From contig NZ_JASJUU010000007.1 in NCBI RefSeq assembly GCF_030125375.1, positions 125,416 through 189,415 on the forward strand: DNA of 64,000 bases, in the 5' to 3' direction. Origin of the DNA: Pseudoalteromonas umbrosa (GTDB taxonomy: Bacteria; Pseudomonadota; Gammaproteobacteria; Enterobacterales; Alteromonadaceae). The translations under genes and the position numbers were made by a program. Shown here one piece after another: positions 8,335 through 17,544 of this stretch. Under the pieces are notes generated by a model. The model ran no database searches and was not told the DNA's origin. It was given only the letters and a program-made list of their open reading frames with translations. The first letter of the stretch is position 1. Every line of letters begins with the position of its first letter.

Positions 8335-10422
8335 ATGCACGCACTATCTAGCGACCCCAAAGCAATCAGCTTTTTTGCAAAAGAGCTTAGCTGGCTGTCA
8401 TTTAATGAGCGAGTCTTGCAAGAGGCCAAAGATAAAAACAACCCCATCATTGAACGCATCCGTTTTTTAGGGATCTTTTCAAATAACCTTGATGAGTTTT
8501 TTCGCGTGCGTGTTGCCGATGTAAAACGCCGTATCCTACTGAGTAACCTACCTGATGCCCACTTCGAAGAAAACGAAGCGCTGCTTAATCAAATACAAAA
8601 AAAAGTACTCTCTTTAGGGAAAAAGTTTAATCATATTCATAAGCAAATATTCAATGATTTGAATGCCCATAACATTCATGTCAAACAGCCTGAAGCGCTC
8701 TCAGAGTTCCACAAGCAGTGGCTGCGGGATTATTTTAATGATCAGGTTTTACAGCACCTCTCGCCAATTTTACTTACTGAAAATAGAGACTACTCAGACT
8801 TAATCAACGATACCATGACCTACTTATTTGTAGAAATGCGTAACGACAACGACAAACATCACCATGCACTGCTAGAGTTACCCACTGACAGATTAGATCG
8901 CTTTGTGATCTTACCTCCAGAAAAAACCCGCAGACAAAAAACCTTGATGTTGCTTGATGATGTCGTCAGGTATCACTTGCGTGACGTGTTTAGTAACTTT
9001 TTATCTTTTGATCACATCGAAGGGTACGAAATAAAGCTCACTCGCGACGCCGAGTACAACTTAGATGATGAATTAGAAGAAGGTCTACTAGATAAAATGT
9101 CTAAGGGACTAAAGCAGCGCTTATATGCAGAACCTGTTCGTCTTACCTATGACGAAGCCATGCCGGACTCCATCATGAAGGTGATGAAAAAACGCTTGGG
9201 TGTAACACATCAAGACGCGCTTATTCCCGGAGGCAGCTATCGTAACTTTAGAGACTTTATCGCCTTCCCCAATGTCGGCAGAGGATATTTAGAAAACAAG
9301 CCTTTACCGCCCTTAAAAAGCAGCGCATTTGATAAACATGACAGCGCTTTCAAAGCGATCTCTGAGCAAGATATATTGCTTTATTACCCATATCACACTT
9401 TCAATCATATGCTGGAGTATGTTCGCCAAGCCGCATTTGATCCCAAAGTCACTCAGATTAAGATCAATATTTACCGAGTAGCCAGTCGTTCTCAGCTAAT
9501 CGCATCACTTATCAACGCTGCGAAAAATGGCAAAAAAGTCACTGTGATGGTTGAGCTCAAGGCGCGCTTTGACGAGCAAAACAACATTGAGTGGGCGAAA
9601 ATGCTCAGTGAGTATGGCATCAAAGTGATGGTCGGGTTACCGGCTCTTAAAGTACATAGTAAGTTGTGTGTGATCCACCGCAAAGAGAAGGGGAAAATTG
9701 TCAAATATGCACACATAGGCACAGGCAATTTCCACGAAAAAACAGCGCGGATCTATACTGATTTTAGCTTGTTTACAAAACACCCCGATATCTGCAATGA
9801 ATGCGATGATGTCTTTAAGTTCATCGAAACGAGCTATCGCCCATTTACTTTTAAGCATCTTATGATCTCGCCGCTCAATGCGCGGGAAAAAATATATTCG
9901 CTCATAGATCAAGAAGTCAAAAATGTACGCGAAGGCAAGGTCTCACGTATCACCGTTAAGGTAAATAATCTGGTCGATAAAGAACTAATTGAAAAGCTTT
10001 ACAGTGCAGCAATGGAAGGCGTTAAAATCCGCATGATCATTCGCGGCATGTGTGCACTGGTTCCCGGTCTTGCAGGGTTCAGCGACAACATTCGCGTGAT
10101 CAGCATTGTCGATAGGTTCTTAGAACACCCGCGAGTCATGGTATTTGAAAATGACGGCAATCCACAAGCGTATATTTCATCCGCAGATTGGATGACCCGC
10201 AATCTAGATCATCGCGTTGAAGTGGGCGTGCCCATCTATGATGAATCGTTGAAGCAGTTGATCATTGACACGTTAGAGCTACAATTTCGAGACCGTGTAA
10301 AAGCGCGATTAATTGATAGTGAGCAAAAAAATAACTATGTGAATCGCGGTAATAAAAAGAAGATCCGCTCACAAATCGCCATCTATGATCACATTAAAAA
10401 ATGGGAAAGCAGTAGGACTTAA
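8335..10422 (+). CDS. ppk: Polyphosphate kinase 1
   Basis: Makes long-chain polyphosphate reversibly from the terminal phosphate of ATP. About 695 residues, the usual length. The N-terminal block AKELSWLSFNERVLQEA is diagnostic. The two catalytic phospholipase-D-like domains show LKVHSKLCVIHRKEKGK (containing the histidine that becomes phosphorylated in E. coli Ppk) and FLEHPRVMVFENDGN (second essential histidine). GTGNFHEKTARIYTDFSLFT is also conserved. ATG at 8335 is chosen because GGAA lies 7 nt upstream; an in-frame ATG at 8323 has no ribosome site and would lie almost at the predicted transcript start. Followed one base later by ppx. Confidence 0.97.
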   Translation: MHALSSDPKAISFFAKELSWLSFNERVLQEAKDKNNPIIERIRFLGIFSNNLDEFFRVRVADVKRRILLSNLPDAHFEENEALLNQIQKKVLSLGKKFNHIHKQIFNDLNAHNIHVKQPEALSEFHKQWLRDYFNDQVLQHLSPILLTENRDYSDLINDTMTYLFVEMRNDNDKHHHALLELPTDRLDRFVILPPEKTRRQKTLMLLDDVVRYHLRDVFSNFLSFDHIEGYEIKLTRDAEYNLDDELEEGLLDKMSKGLKQRLYAEPVRLTYDEAMPDSIMKVMKKRLGVTHQDALIPGGSYRNFRDFIAFPNVGRGYLENKPLPPLKSSAFDKHDSAFKAISEQDILLYYPYHTFNHMLEYVRQAAFDPKVTQIKINIYRVASRSQLIASLINAAKNGKKVTVMVELKARFDEQNNIEWAKMLSEYGIKVMVGLPALKVHSKLCVIHRKEKGKIVKYAHIGTGNFHEKTARIYTDFSLFTKHPDICNECDDVFKFIETSYRPFTFKHLMISPLNAREKIYSLIDQEVKNVREGKVSRITVKVNNLVDKELIEKLYSAAMEGVKIRMIIRGMCALVPGLAGFSDNIRVISIVDRFLEHPRVMVFENDGNPQAYISSADWMTRNLDHRVEVGVPIYDESLKQLIIDTLELQFRDRVKARLIDSEQKNNYVNRGNKKKIRSQIAIYDHIKKWESSRT

Positions 10423-10423
10423 T

Positions 10424-11911
10424 ATGACAACATACCCTTCTTTTGCAGCCGTTGATTTAGGCTCAAACAGTTTTCATTTAGTGGTTGCAAGGGAGGTAGA
10501 TGGTCGATTACAAATACTGCACAAAGAAAAGCAACGAGTTTATTTGGCGGCGGGGCTCGATCAAGATAACCACCTTGATGATGACGCCATTGAACGGGCG
10601 CTGCATGTACTTGCCCAATTTGCGGCGACACTCAAAGGCTATGAAAAAAAGCACGTCGAAGTCGCTGCAACATATACTCTCAGAAAATGTCAAAACTTGC
10701 GTCACTTCTTAAAGCAAGCTAAACAGGTTTTTCCTTATAAAATCAATGTGATTTCTGGTCAAGAGGAAGCCCGATTAATATACCAAGGCGTTGCGAATTA
10801 TATACATGATGACGGCAATCGACTGATCATTGATATCGGTGGTGGCAGCACAGAAATGATCATCGGCAAACACCATCACCATAAGCTGCTTACCAGTCGA
10901 GATATTGGTTGTGTGACCATGAGCAAACGCTATTTCGATGATGGTAAATTGACAGAAAAACGTTTTCAAAAAGCAACGATTGAAGCTGAGCAAAATATTG
11001 AGGCCATCGCTGCAAGCTATCAAAAAATGGGTTGGCAAACTTGTCTTGGCACATCCGGGACCATAAAAACCTTAGCCGCAATCAATGAAGAATTATTTGC
11101 CAGTAAAACACTCACTCTATCCTCTTTATTACAGATCCAAGCCCATTTTATTGCCGCACAAAAATTAGAATACGTAGACCTTAAATCACTGCCACCGGAG
11201 AGAAAATCTAGCATTGCTGGTGGACTAGCAGTACTGATTGGCGCGTTTAATCAGCTTAATATGGCCGAAATAACATATTGTGACCACTCGTTACGAGAAG
11301 GACTGTTGCATGAACTGGCGCAAAACGATGAATTTGATATTCGTGCCCGCACCATAGCGTCATTTGCAGATCACTATGCTGTCGATACCGAACATGCCAA
11401 CAATATATGCCAAACCATTAAGCGACTATTTGACGCGGCCAAAGCACCTTGGCAACTAGAAAGCTTAGATTTAGAAACACTGCGCTGGGCCGTGCAATTG
11501 CATGAAGTGGGTATCGCGATCAACTCCTCAGGCATACACAAACACAGTGCTTATGTTGTCAGCAATAGTCAGTTACCTGGATTTACCCAAGAACAACAAG
11601 CATTACTTGGTGCGCTGATCCGTTTTCATCGCAAAAAGATCAAAACTGTTGACCTCAATGCCCTGATAGACATTGAATCACAACCACAATTTGCCAAATT
11701 ACTCACACTATTACGCCTAGCAATTTTGTTTCACCAAAAGCGACAAAAAAACCTTGTGCCCGAATATACCATGGTGGTGACCAATCAAACCGTTGAATTG
11801 ATGTTTGAGCAAACTTGGTTTGAGCAGCATTCGTTGTTTGCTGCAGATCTAGAACAAGAGCAAGCCTACTGGAAAAACTTAGTATTATCTCTCAATATCG
11901 CCACATATTGA
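10424..11911 (+). CDS. ppx: Exopolyphosphatase (Ppx/GppA family)
   Basis: Hydrolyses terminal phosphate from polyphosphate, opposing Ppk; 495 residues. The N-terminus carries the ASKHA phosphate-1 motif AAVDLGSNSFHLVVARE, followed by the catalytic-glutamate region (SGQEEARLIYQGV) and phosphate-2 motif (IIDIGGGSTEMIIG). The C-terminal half is an HD-like helical region, as in E. coli Ppx (about 510 residues). The inner ATG at 10424 with AGGA 6-7 nt upstream is chosen; the frame extends upstream into ppk but lacks a site there. The ppk-ppx linkage separated by one base indicates one transcript. GppA-type activity on pppGpp is possible. Confidence 0.94.
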   Translation: MTTYPSFAAVDLGSNSFHLVVAREVDGRLQILHKEKQRVYLAAGLDQDNHLDDDAIERALHVLAQFAATLKGYEKKHVEVAATYTLRKCQNLRHFLKQAKQVFPYKINVISGQEEARLIYQGVANYIHDDGNRLIIDIGGGSTEMIIGKHHHHKLLTSRDIGCVTMSKRYFDDGKLTEKRFQKATIEAEQNIEAIAASYQKMGWQTCLGTSGTIKTLAAINEELFASKTLTLSSLLQIQAHFIAAQKLEYVDLKSLPPERKSSIAGGLAVLIGAFNQLNMAEITYCDHSLREGLLHELAQNDEFDIRARTIASFADHYAVDTEHANNICQTIKRLFDAAKAPWQLESLDLETLRWAVQLHEVGIAINSSGIHKHSAYVVSNSQLPGFTQEQQALLGALIRFHRKKIKTVDLNALIDIESQPQFAKLLTLLRLAILFHQKRQKNLVPEYTMVVTNQTVELMFEQTWFEQHSLFAADLEQEQAYWKNLVLSLNIATY

Positions 11912-11959
11912 GTGTATATAATCAATCAACGCCATAGTCACAACAATAAAACGGCTGTG

Positions 11960-13234
11960 CTAGTCGTCGAAGTCATCCCGTGCCACCGCAAACATTTCAT
12001 CTCCATAGGCACGGCTTTGGATGATCAAGTCAAATAGTACCTGTATTTCGGAAGCTGGGCGGATGGCATTCAAAATCAGCTCGGCCTCAGTTAAGTTGTT
12101 GCGCTCTACCTCTATCGCCAGACGCAAGGCTCCGCCAATTAAGCCTTTGTAACTTAATAATGCACTACTTAAATCGGGGTCGAGTGAGAACTCATCTACC
12201 ACCACAGAAAGCTCAACGTCCAAAATGGCATCTAGGACCGACATCAACCCGATTAAATAACCTTGCTCTGCCATTTCCTCGCCACCTGGGGCTAAAAATA
12301 GCTCTAAAAATTTAGCTCGATTGAGCCCTAGTTTGGTTAACTCTGTCGGCTTATCAGCCCCAAGCTCACTCAGTGCCAGCACTTTAACAAATTGACGAAT
12401 TGCGTCTTCACCCAAATACACCACGGCTTGTGAAATAGAGCGGATCTCTATGCGATCCTCACCCGCTTTGGCATTTGCTAGTCTTAGAACTCGCGCAGTC
12501 AAACTTAAATCCTTTGACACGCGTGCTTGTACTTCTTTAAAGCAAAGCGATTTCTTTGCCGTACAGCGAAGTAAATCGAAAACAGCAAGTTTCGAGGGCT
12601 CTACATTGCCATGATTAAGCATCTCAGGTCTTGCAAAGAAAAAGCCCTGAAAATAATCCGCACCCGCAGCACGAATGAAATTATACTCTTCTTGAGTTTC
12701 TATACGTTCGACAACGATTTGTAAGTGCGGATACTGGCGTTTAAGCTTTTTCACCATCATCGTTGTTTTGATTATAGGCCGCTCTACTTCTAGTTTGACA
12801 AAGTCAACCAGCTCTAACAGTGGCTGCCACCTAGTGTCACCGTCATAATCATCCAATGCAAATCTATATCCTACCTTTTGCAGTTTATTAACTGTTGCGG
12901 TCAGGCTTTCAATGTCTTGTGAGCGCTCAACAATTTCAACCACTAACCCCTGCGGGCTTAACAGTTTGGGGAGTTCTTGAATGAGCGTTTCATCTGAAAA
13001 ATTTACAAATGCCAATGCACCAGCGGCCAATCTGTCCAGACCAATAAAAAGCAGTGAATTAAAGAACAAACGTCCGGTTGCCAAACCATCACTTACCCCA
13101 CTTGGGAACACGTTATTGTGCGAGTCACGATATAGCAATTCATAAGCATGTACTTGCAGTTCGCTATTAAAAATAGCTTGGCGGGCGATATACTGAACGG
13201 CGTTTTTCTTGACCTTGGCAGTTTCACTACTCAT
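11960..13234 (-). CDS. EAL-HDOD signalling protein (YuxH/CdgJ type)
   Basis: A 424-residue cytoplasmic protein with an N-terminal EAL-type c-di-GMP phosphodiesterase domain (about 15-215) and a C-terminal HDOD domain (about 220-400). EAL landmarks are partly altered: the signature is HAYELLYRD rather than EALLR, and the DDFGTG loop reads DDYDGD. The later metal and loop residues (VVEIVERSQD, VKLEVER, VVERIET, GADYFQGFFFARP) are present, so activity is possible but not assured. Vibrio cholerae CdgJ, of similar architecture, affects motility. ATG at 13234 is preferred over 13240 for its spacing from AAGGA. Convergent with ppx, monocistronic. Confidence 0.85.
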   Translation of the reverse strand: MSSETAKVKKNAVQYIARQAIFNSELQVHAYELLYRDSHNNVFPSGVSDGLATGRLFFNSLLFIGLDRLAAGALAFVNFSDETLIQELPKLLSPQGLVVEIVERSQDIESLTATVNKLQKVGYRFALDDYDGDTRWQPLLELVDFVKLEVERPIIKTTMMVKKLKRQYPHLQIVVERIETQEEYNFIRAAGADYFQGFFFARPEMLNHGNVEPSKLAVFDLLRCTAKKSLCFKEVQARVSKDLSLTARVLRLANAKAGEDRIEIRSISQAVVYLGEDAIRQFVKVLALSELGADKPTELTKLGLNRAKFLELFLAPGGEEMAEQGYLIGLMSVLDAILDVELSVVVDEFSLDPDLSSALLSYKGLIGGALRLAIEVERNNLTEAELILNAIRPASEIQVLFDLIIQSRAYGDEMFAVARDDFDD

Positions 13235-13357
13235 TAACATCCTTCACTCTTGCACGCATTACTGGCATCCATAACTTCAGCATATGAGAACTTCGCCAGC
13301 GGAGCAAATAAAATCCAACCTGAACTTAACGAAGATCAGGTTGGTGTCTAAACTTGT

Positions 13358-14194
13358 TTATTCAGCAACGAGTTCAATACTGCGGAAAAAACCATCTTCA
13401 GCAGCGAGCTCTTTGACCAGCTCTGGTAAAACAGCATCCATAATGCTTTTGAGCACGTACGGTGGGTTAATTACAATCATGCCAGATGCAGTCATACCGC
13501 GCTCCTCAGTATCCCCTGAGGTCGCTAATTCAAATAATTGAATATTTCTCACACCAGACGCGATTAATTCAGCTTCCATCTGGTCAATCCGTGCTCTATC
13601 AACCACAGGATACCAAATCATATAGGTACCGGAAGTAAAGCTTTTATGTGCTTTTAGGATTGTTTTTACCGCTTTTTGATAATCAGTTTTGATTTCATAA
13701 GGCGGATCCATCAACACCACTGCTCGACGAGATAAAGGCGGTACTAAACCTAGTAATCCCTTAAAGCCATCTTCACCTTTTACTCTTAAAGAGCGCTTAT
13801 GTGCCGTGTTTTTTTGCAGTAACGGTAAATCTTGCGGGTGCAATTCAAAGAACCAACCTTTATCTTGCTTACGCAAATATTGTTCAGCTACCTTTGGCGA
13901 GCCTGGATAGAAAGCCAATTTTTTATCATTAAACTCTTTCACCATCTCGATGTAACGAATGATCGCGTCATTGTCACCAGTATATTGCATCAAGCGACCG
14001 ATACCGTCCTCAAATTCTTGCGTCTTTTGTGCATCACTCGACGCCAGCTCAAACAGCCCTGCTCCTGAATGCGTATCTATATAGTCGAACGGCTTATCCT
14101 TACGCGTCATGTAGGACAGCACCTCTGCTAAAACTAAGTGCTTGATAACGTCTGCTGGATTACCAGCATGGAAAGAATGTCTATAACTGAGCAT
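13358..14194 (-). CDS. rlmJ: 23S rRNA (adenine(2030)-N6)-methyltransferase RlmJ
   Basis: Methylates A2030 of 23S rRNA. The 278-residue protein begins LSYRHSFHAGNPADVIKHL, the hallmark of RlmJ, and contains the S-adenosylmethionine loop FDYIDTHSGAGLFEL (near residue 36) and the N6-adenine methyltransferase catalytic motif DPPYEIK (near residue 164). Length and order match the E. coli protein (280 residues). It stands alone, 118 bp from the preceding EAL-HDOD gene on the same strand. Confidence 0.95.
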   Translation of the reverse strand: MLSYRHSFHAGNPADVIKHLVLAEVLSYMTRKDKPFDYIDTHSGAGLFELASSDAQKTQEFEDGIGRLMQYTGDNDAIIRYIEMVKEFNDKKLAFYPGSPKVAEQYLRKQDKGWFFELHPQDLPLLQKNTAHKRSLRVKGEDGFKGLLGLVPPLSRRAVVLMDPPYEIKTDYQKAVKTILKAHKSFTSGTYMIWYPVVDRARIDQMEAELIASGVRNIQLFELATSGDTEERGMTASGMIVINPPYVLKSIMDAVLPELVKELAAEDGFFRSIELVAE

Positions 14195-14421
14195 ATTGGC
14201 CCTTATTCGCTGACTATAATGACTTTTTGCGAATTCGTCTCAATTCCAAACGGCCAAAATCCGACCGCTTTAATGAATAACAAATGAACAAAATAAGAAG
14301 TTATCAGAATTATCTCTTAAAACGGCGCAAAAATCAGTATAAAGCTGCGCAAATACTGGTAATAAAGCCCACTTTGCTTTACATTTGCATGACAAAACAC
14401 AGTGATAAGAGCGCATTTAAA

Positions 14422-14649
14422 ATGAACGATATTCTTCCACAACTCGAACAACTGATCGATCAGCTAATTGGTAAAAATGAGCAGCTAGAGCAGCAAATTG
14501 TTCAGCTTAAAGAGCAAAATGGTAAATTAGTTGACGAAAATGAAACTTTACAGCTTGAACTTCTAGAACGTGAAGAGAAGCAAAAAGAAACAAGTACAAC
14601 ACTAAGCAGCTTGCTTGATAAACTGCAGAGCGCTCATCAGGCGAGCTAA
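14422..14649 (+). CDS. ZapB-like short coiled-coil protein (TIGR02449 family)
   Basis: A 75-residue, almost wholly coiled-coil cytoplasmic protein with Leu/Ile heptads and many Glu, Gln and Lys (LEQLIDQLIGKNEQLEQQI). This is the pattern of the TIGR02449 family found beside zapA in many gammaproteobacteria. Its neighbour suggests a cell-division role similar to ZapB, but that is inference. The inner ATG at 14422 gives the family length; in-frame starts as far up as 14284 would add a basic tail not typical of the family, and 14389 is the best alternative. Its stop overlaps the zapA start (TAATG), so the two are coupled. Confidence 0.8.
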   Translation: MNDILPQLEQLIDQLIGKNEQLEQQIVQLKEQNGKLVDENETLQLELLEREEKQKETSTTLSSLLDKLQSAHQAS

Positions 14650-14936
14650 TGACAGATAAAGTAAGCCAGGTGGCGGTTACCTTACTAGGTAAAAGCCACC
14701 AGTTTTCGTGTGCTGAAGGACAAGAACAGGCCCTCATAAATGCCGTTGAGTTACTCAATTCTCGTGTTGATGAAATGAAGCGCAGAGATACAGTTCGCAC
14801 TGACCAAAATGCTCTATTAATGGCCGCTTTACATTTATGCCATGATTTCCAAGCATTAGAGCAAGAACACCAAGTTGCGACGACTAAAGGGGATCAGCTC
14901 ATTGCACGCATTAGCGAACACCTTGAGGCTAAATAG
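14649..14936 (+). CDS. zapA: Cell division protein ZapA
   Basis: A 95-residue FtsZ-binding protein that bundles FtsZ filaments in the Z-ring. The N-terminal globular part (VAVTLLGKSHQFSCAEGQEQ, then NAVELLNSRVDEM) and the C-terminal helical dimerisation part (MAALHLCHDFQAL onward) follow the family. The start overlaps the stop of the coiled-coil gene by one base, and the stop is one base before the next gene, so it sits inside a tight operon. The 6S RNA gene that commonly follows zapA in gammaproteobacteria has no room here. Confidence 0.93.
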   Translation: MTDKVSQVAVTLLGKSHQFSCAEGQEQALINAVELLNSRVDEMKRRDTVRTDQNALLMAALHLCHDFQALEQEHQVATTKGDQLIARISEHLEAK

Positions 14937-14937
14937 C

Positions 14938-15909
14938 ATGCCAATTCGGCTCGCTGTTAGCCTTTTTCTATTAAGTCTACTCTCCCCGTTCACTCACGCT
15001 GCGAATTGGCACACAGTAGATCAACACACGACGATTATTGAACCGGTCAAAGAAGCCCGCTACCTTCTCCCTAACCAAGCACTTATTCATGGACAAAAAT
15101 GTGCAGCACTGATTGATAGCCATGGTGACTTTGTTGCACTGGAATTATTAATTGCACAAATACGGTCTAAATTAACCGTCCCTCTTTGCTATATTGTGGT
15201 CACAAACTTAGATCCTAAGCAGTTGTCCGGCATCGTACTATTAAAAAGTGCATTTCCAGAATCGACGATTTATGCCGCTAAAGATGTATCTTCTAGTGCG
15301 CGTCAACTGAATGGTATTATTAAAGACGAAGTAGATCACAAATTGATTGGCTTTAAGCAAAGCGTTTTACTCAGTGAACAACGAATTGCCAAAGCGCCCG
15401 AGTCAGAGCAGCTCATGTGGAGCGCTAAACTACAACAAGCGAAACAACGCCTATCTCGTTGGCAATCAATGTCTATGCCAAACATTGAGCAAATAACCAA
15501 AGTAACATCAATAGACTTAGGTGACTATCCACTATTATTAAGCCCTACTCATGGTTTTAAAGGCCCAGCACTTCATGTGTACAACCAAAGTAATCAAGCA
15601 CTATTTGGCGGACACACAATGAACCTATTGCCTTATGTTGCACAAGCCAACAGCTCGATGTGGCAGCAAACTTTATATACCCTTGAAAAAGATTCGCAAA
15701 TTAATTGGATACTTCCAGGCTTTGGCAAACCCTATAAGCGAGCGCAACTTCATCTGCCTTTGCGATTTTTATCATTATTGAACACCCCAGAAAAGCAATT
15801 ACAGATTGCAACATTACGTCAAGACTATCAGCAAAATGGCATCTCAGCCGAGCAGTTTGATGCATACTTTGAGCAAGCTGAAAAACAAAAAAAGCACGCT
15901 AGCTTTTGA
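14938..15909 (+). CDS. Secreted metallo-beta-lactamase-fold protein lacking the metal motif
   Basis: A 323-residue exported protein. Residues 1-20 are a signal peptide (MPIRLAVSLFLLSLLSPFTHA). The body resembles the metallo-beta-lactamase fold: an early strand-loop-Asp (LIHGQKCAALIDSHGDF), then the position where HxHxDH should stand reads VVTNLDPKQLSG, with no histidines. Later landmarks of the fold (LFGGHTMNLL, WILPGFGKPY) remain. This suggests a non-catalytic or altered-activity member. ATG at 14938 is chosen because it gives the signal peptide and follows zapA by one base; an in-frame ATG further upstream lies inside zapA. Downstream lies mltD. Function is unknown. Confidence 0.75.
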   Translation: MPIRLAVSLFLLSLLSPFTHAANWHTVDQHTTIIEPVKEARYLLPNQALIHGQKCAALIDSHGDFVALELLIAQIRSKLTVPLCYIVVTNLDPKQLSGIVLLKSAFPESTIYAAKDVSSSARQLNGIIKDEVDHKLIGFKQSVLLSEQRIAKAPESEQLMWSAKLQQAKQRLSRWQSMSMPNIEQITKVTSIDLGDYPLLLSPTHGFKGPALHVYNQSNQALFGGHTMNLLPYVAQANSSMWQQTLYTLEKDSQINWILPGFGKPYKRAQLHLPLRFLSLLNTPEKQLQIATLRQDYQQNGISAEQFDAYFEQAEKQKKHASF

Positions 15910-15999
15910 ACAAATAACCATCAGAAGGTATAGTAGCTAACATGAACTACGCTAATTCGCCTGTCGATAGCCAATAGTGTTGCCCAGTACTAAGCGCCT

Positions 16000-17496
16000 A
16001 TGAATCGTAAAAAATTTTATGTCATCTTTTGTTGTTGTATTACCTTTTTAAGCACCTTAGGATGTAAGCAAACACCCACTCAAAGTGCAGATCTTCAAGA
16101 TGTGCTTAGGGATTTACTGACACAAAAAGAACCCACACCAATTCCCAAAACGGTGAAAACCCCGACACAACCAGATCCCGAGCCAAAGCCCTATAAAACA
16201 TCTGATATATGGGAACATATTGCCCATAATTTACGCTTTGAGCAAACACCGCATTCACGTGTAAAAGCGCGGGTGGATTGGTACTTATCACAACCCGAAT
16301 ACTTACTCACAGTCAATCAGCGCTCCTCCGCTTACTTGTACCATATCGTCAAAAAAATAGAGCAGCGCGGTATGCCATTAGATTTAGCCCTGCTACCTTT
16401 TGTAGAAAGCGATTTTCGCCCTCATGCCGTGTCAAAGCAAAGTGCAGTGGGTGTATGGCAGCTAGTTGATGCAACCGCTTATCATTTTGGCTTGCAAAGC
16501 AACGACTGGTACGATGGCAGGCGCGATGTATTGGCATCCACTGATGCTGCACTCTCCTACCTTTCATATTTACATAAGACCTTCAATGGGAACTGGCTTC
16601 ATGCCATAGCAGCCTACAACACGGGTGAAGGACGCGTAAAAGCAGCTATTAAACGCAACAAAAAAGTAGGTAAAAGTACGCATTATTGGCACCTTAAGCT
16701 ACCAAAAGAAACCGCCGATTATATTCCTAAATTACTGGCGTTAAGTTACCTACTCAAGCACCCTGAGACAGGGTTTAAACGACCAGCTCTTGACAATAAA
16801 GCCACAACAACCATCTTAGATGTTGGACAAGCTTTTAATTTTGGCGTCTTAGCACAGCTACTTGATATCGATAAGCAACAGCTGCACGATCTCAACACAG
16901 GCTATTTAAGGCATCAAAGTCCAGAGCAAGGCCCGTATAAGTTATTAGTACCACTCACTGAACAAGCATTGATGCAAAGCCCATTTTATCGTGAGCAATT
17001 TAGCCGTAGTTATCAGGTTAAGCTTAATGACACTCTCTATGGTATCGCGCGTCAATTTGGTACCTCTGTCAAGAAAATCAAACAGATTAATAATAAGCAG
17101 AATAACCTGATCCGCGTTGGTGAAAAGCTTTTGATCAATCAAGCTAATATCAATAGAACATTAACCGTAGACTACCAGATCAGCCCCTATTTGGAGCAGC
17201 AGGCCACGCCAAAGCAAGCCACGATTGAACACCATCACACAATCGTCTCAGGTGATTCCTTATGGGATTTAAGCCAGCACTATCAAGTGCCTTTAAAAGA
17301 TTTACTTGATTGGAATAATCTGCAATCAGCCAGTATTTTATCTCCAGGTAAAGTATTAATTTTGCACCTCCCAACAACAAAACAAGCTCAACCTAATGAA
17401 CAGCTGAACGTCCCCAGTTACCTAGACGTGTTAGAGGGGGCGACTCAACTTAAAGAGGCACCGAGTACTACCGAACCTAACTTGCCCCTAGACTAG
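16000..17496 (+). CDS. mltD: Membrane-bound lytic murein transglycosylase MltD-like
   Basis: A 498-residue lipoprotein that cleaves peptidoglycan glycan strands. A lipoprotein signal ends at LSTLGC (Cys near residue 22). The SLT catalytic domain (about 105-235) has the glutamate in LALLPFVESDFRPHAVS, the GVWQLVDATA block and AAYNTGEGRV. Two LysM peptidoglycan-binding repeats follow (about 332-376 and 415-455; YQVKLNDTLYGIARQFGTS and HTIVSGDSLWDLSQHYQVP). This order matches E. coli MltD. It has a Pro/Thr-rich linker after the lipidated Cys. Ribosome site before ATG 16000 is weak. Confidence 0.93.
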   Translation: MNRKKFYVIFCCCITFLSTLGCKQTPTQSADLQDVLRDLLTQKEPTPIPKTVKTPTQPDPEPKPYKTSDIWEHIAHNLRFEQTPHSRVKARVDWYLSQPEYLLTVNQRSSAYLYHIVKKIEQRGMPLDLALLPFVESDFRPHAVSKQSAVGVWQLVDATAYHFGLQSNDWYDGRRDVLASTDAALSYLSYLHKTFNGNWLHAIAAYNTGEGRVKAAIKRNKKVGKSTHYWHLKLPKETADYIPKLLALSYLLKHPETGFKRPALDNKATTTILDVGQAFNFGVLAQLLDIDKQQLHDLNTGYLRHQSPEQGPYKLLVPLTEQALMQSPFYREQFSRSYQVKLNDTLYGIARQFGTSVKKIKQINNKQNNLIRVGEKLLINQANINRTLTVDYQISPYLEQQATPKQATIEHHHTIVSGDSLWDLSQHYQVPLKDLLDWNNLQSASILSPGKVLILHLPTTKQAQPNEQLNVPSYLDVLEGATQLKEAPSTTEPNLPLD

Positions 17497-17544
17497 GCCC
17501 TGACGTAGAATAGAAGGCCACAATCAAGAGATAGAAGAATACAT

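Noticed and set aside
8193-8459. Minus-strand frame across the start of ppk
   Set aside because: It overlaps the Pho box and the ppk N-terminus, and has no recognisable protein features.
13284-13541. Plus-strand frame across the end of rlmJ
   Set aside because: It is the complement of the rlmJ C-terminal coding region; composition is that of an antisense frame.
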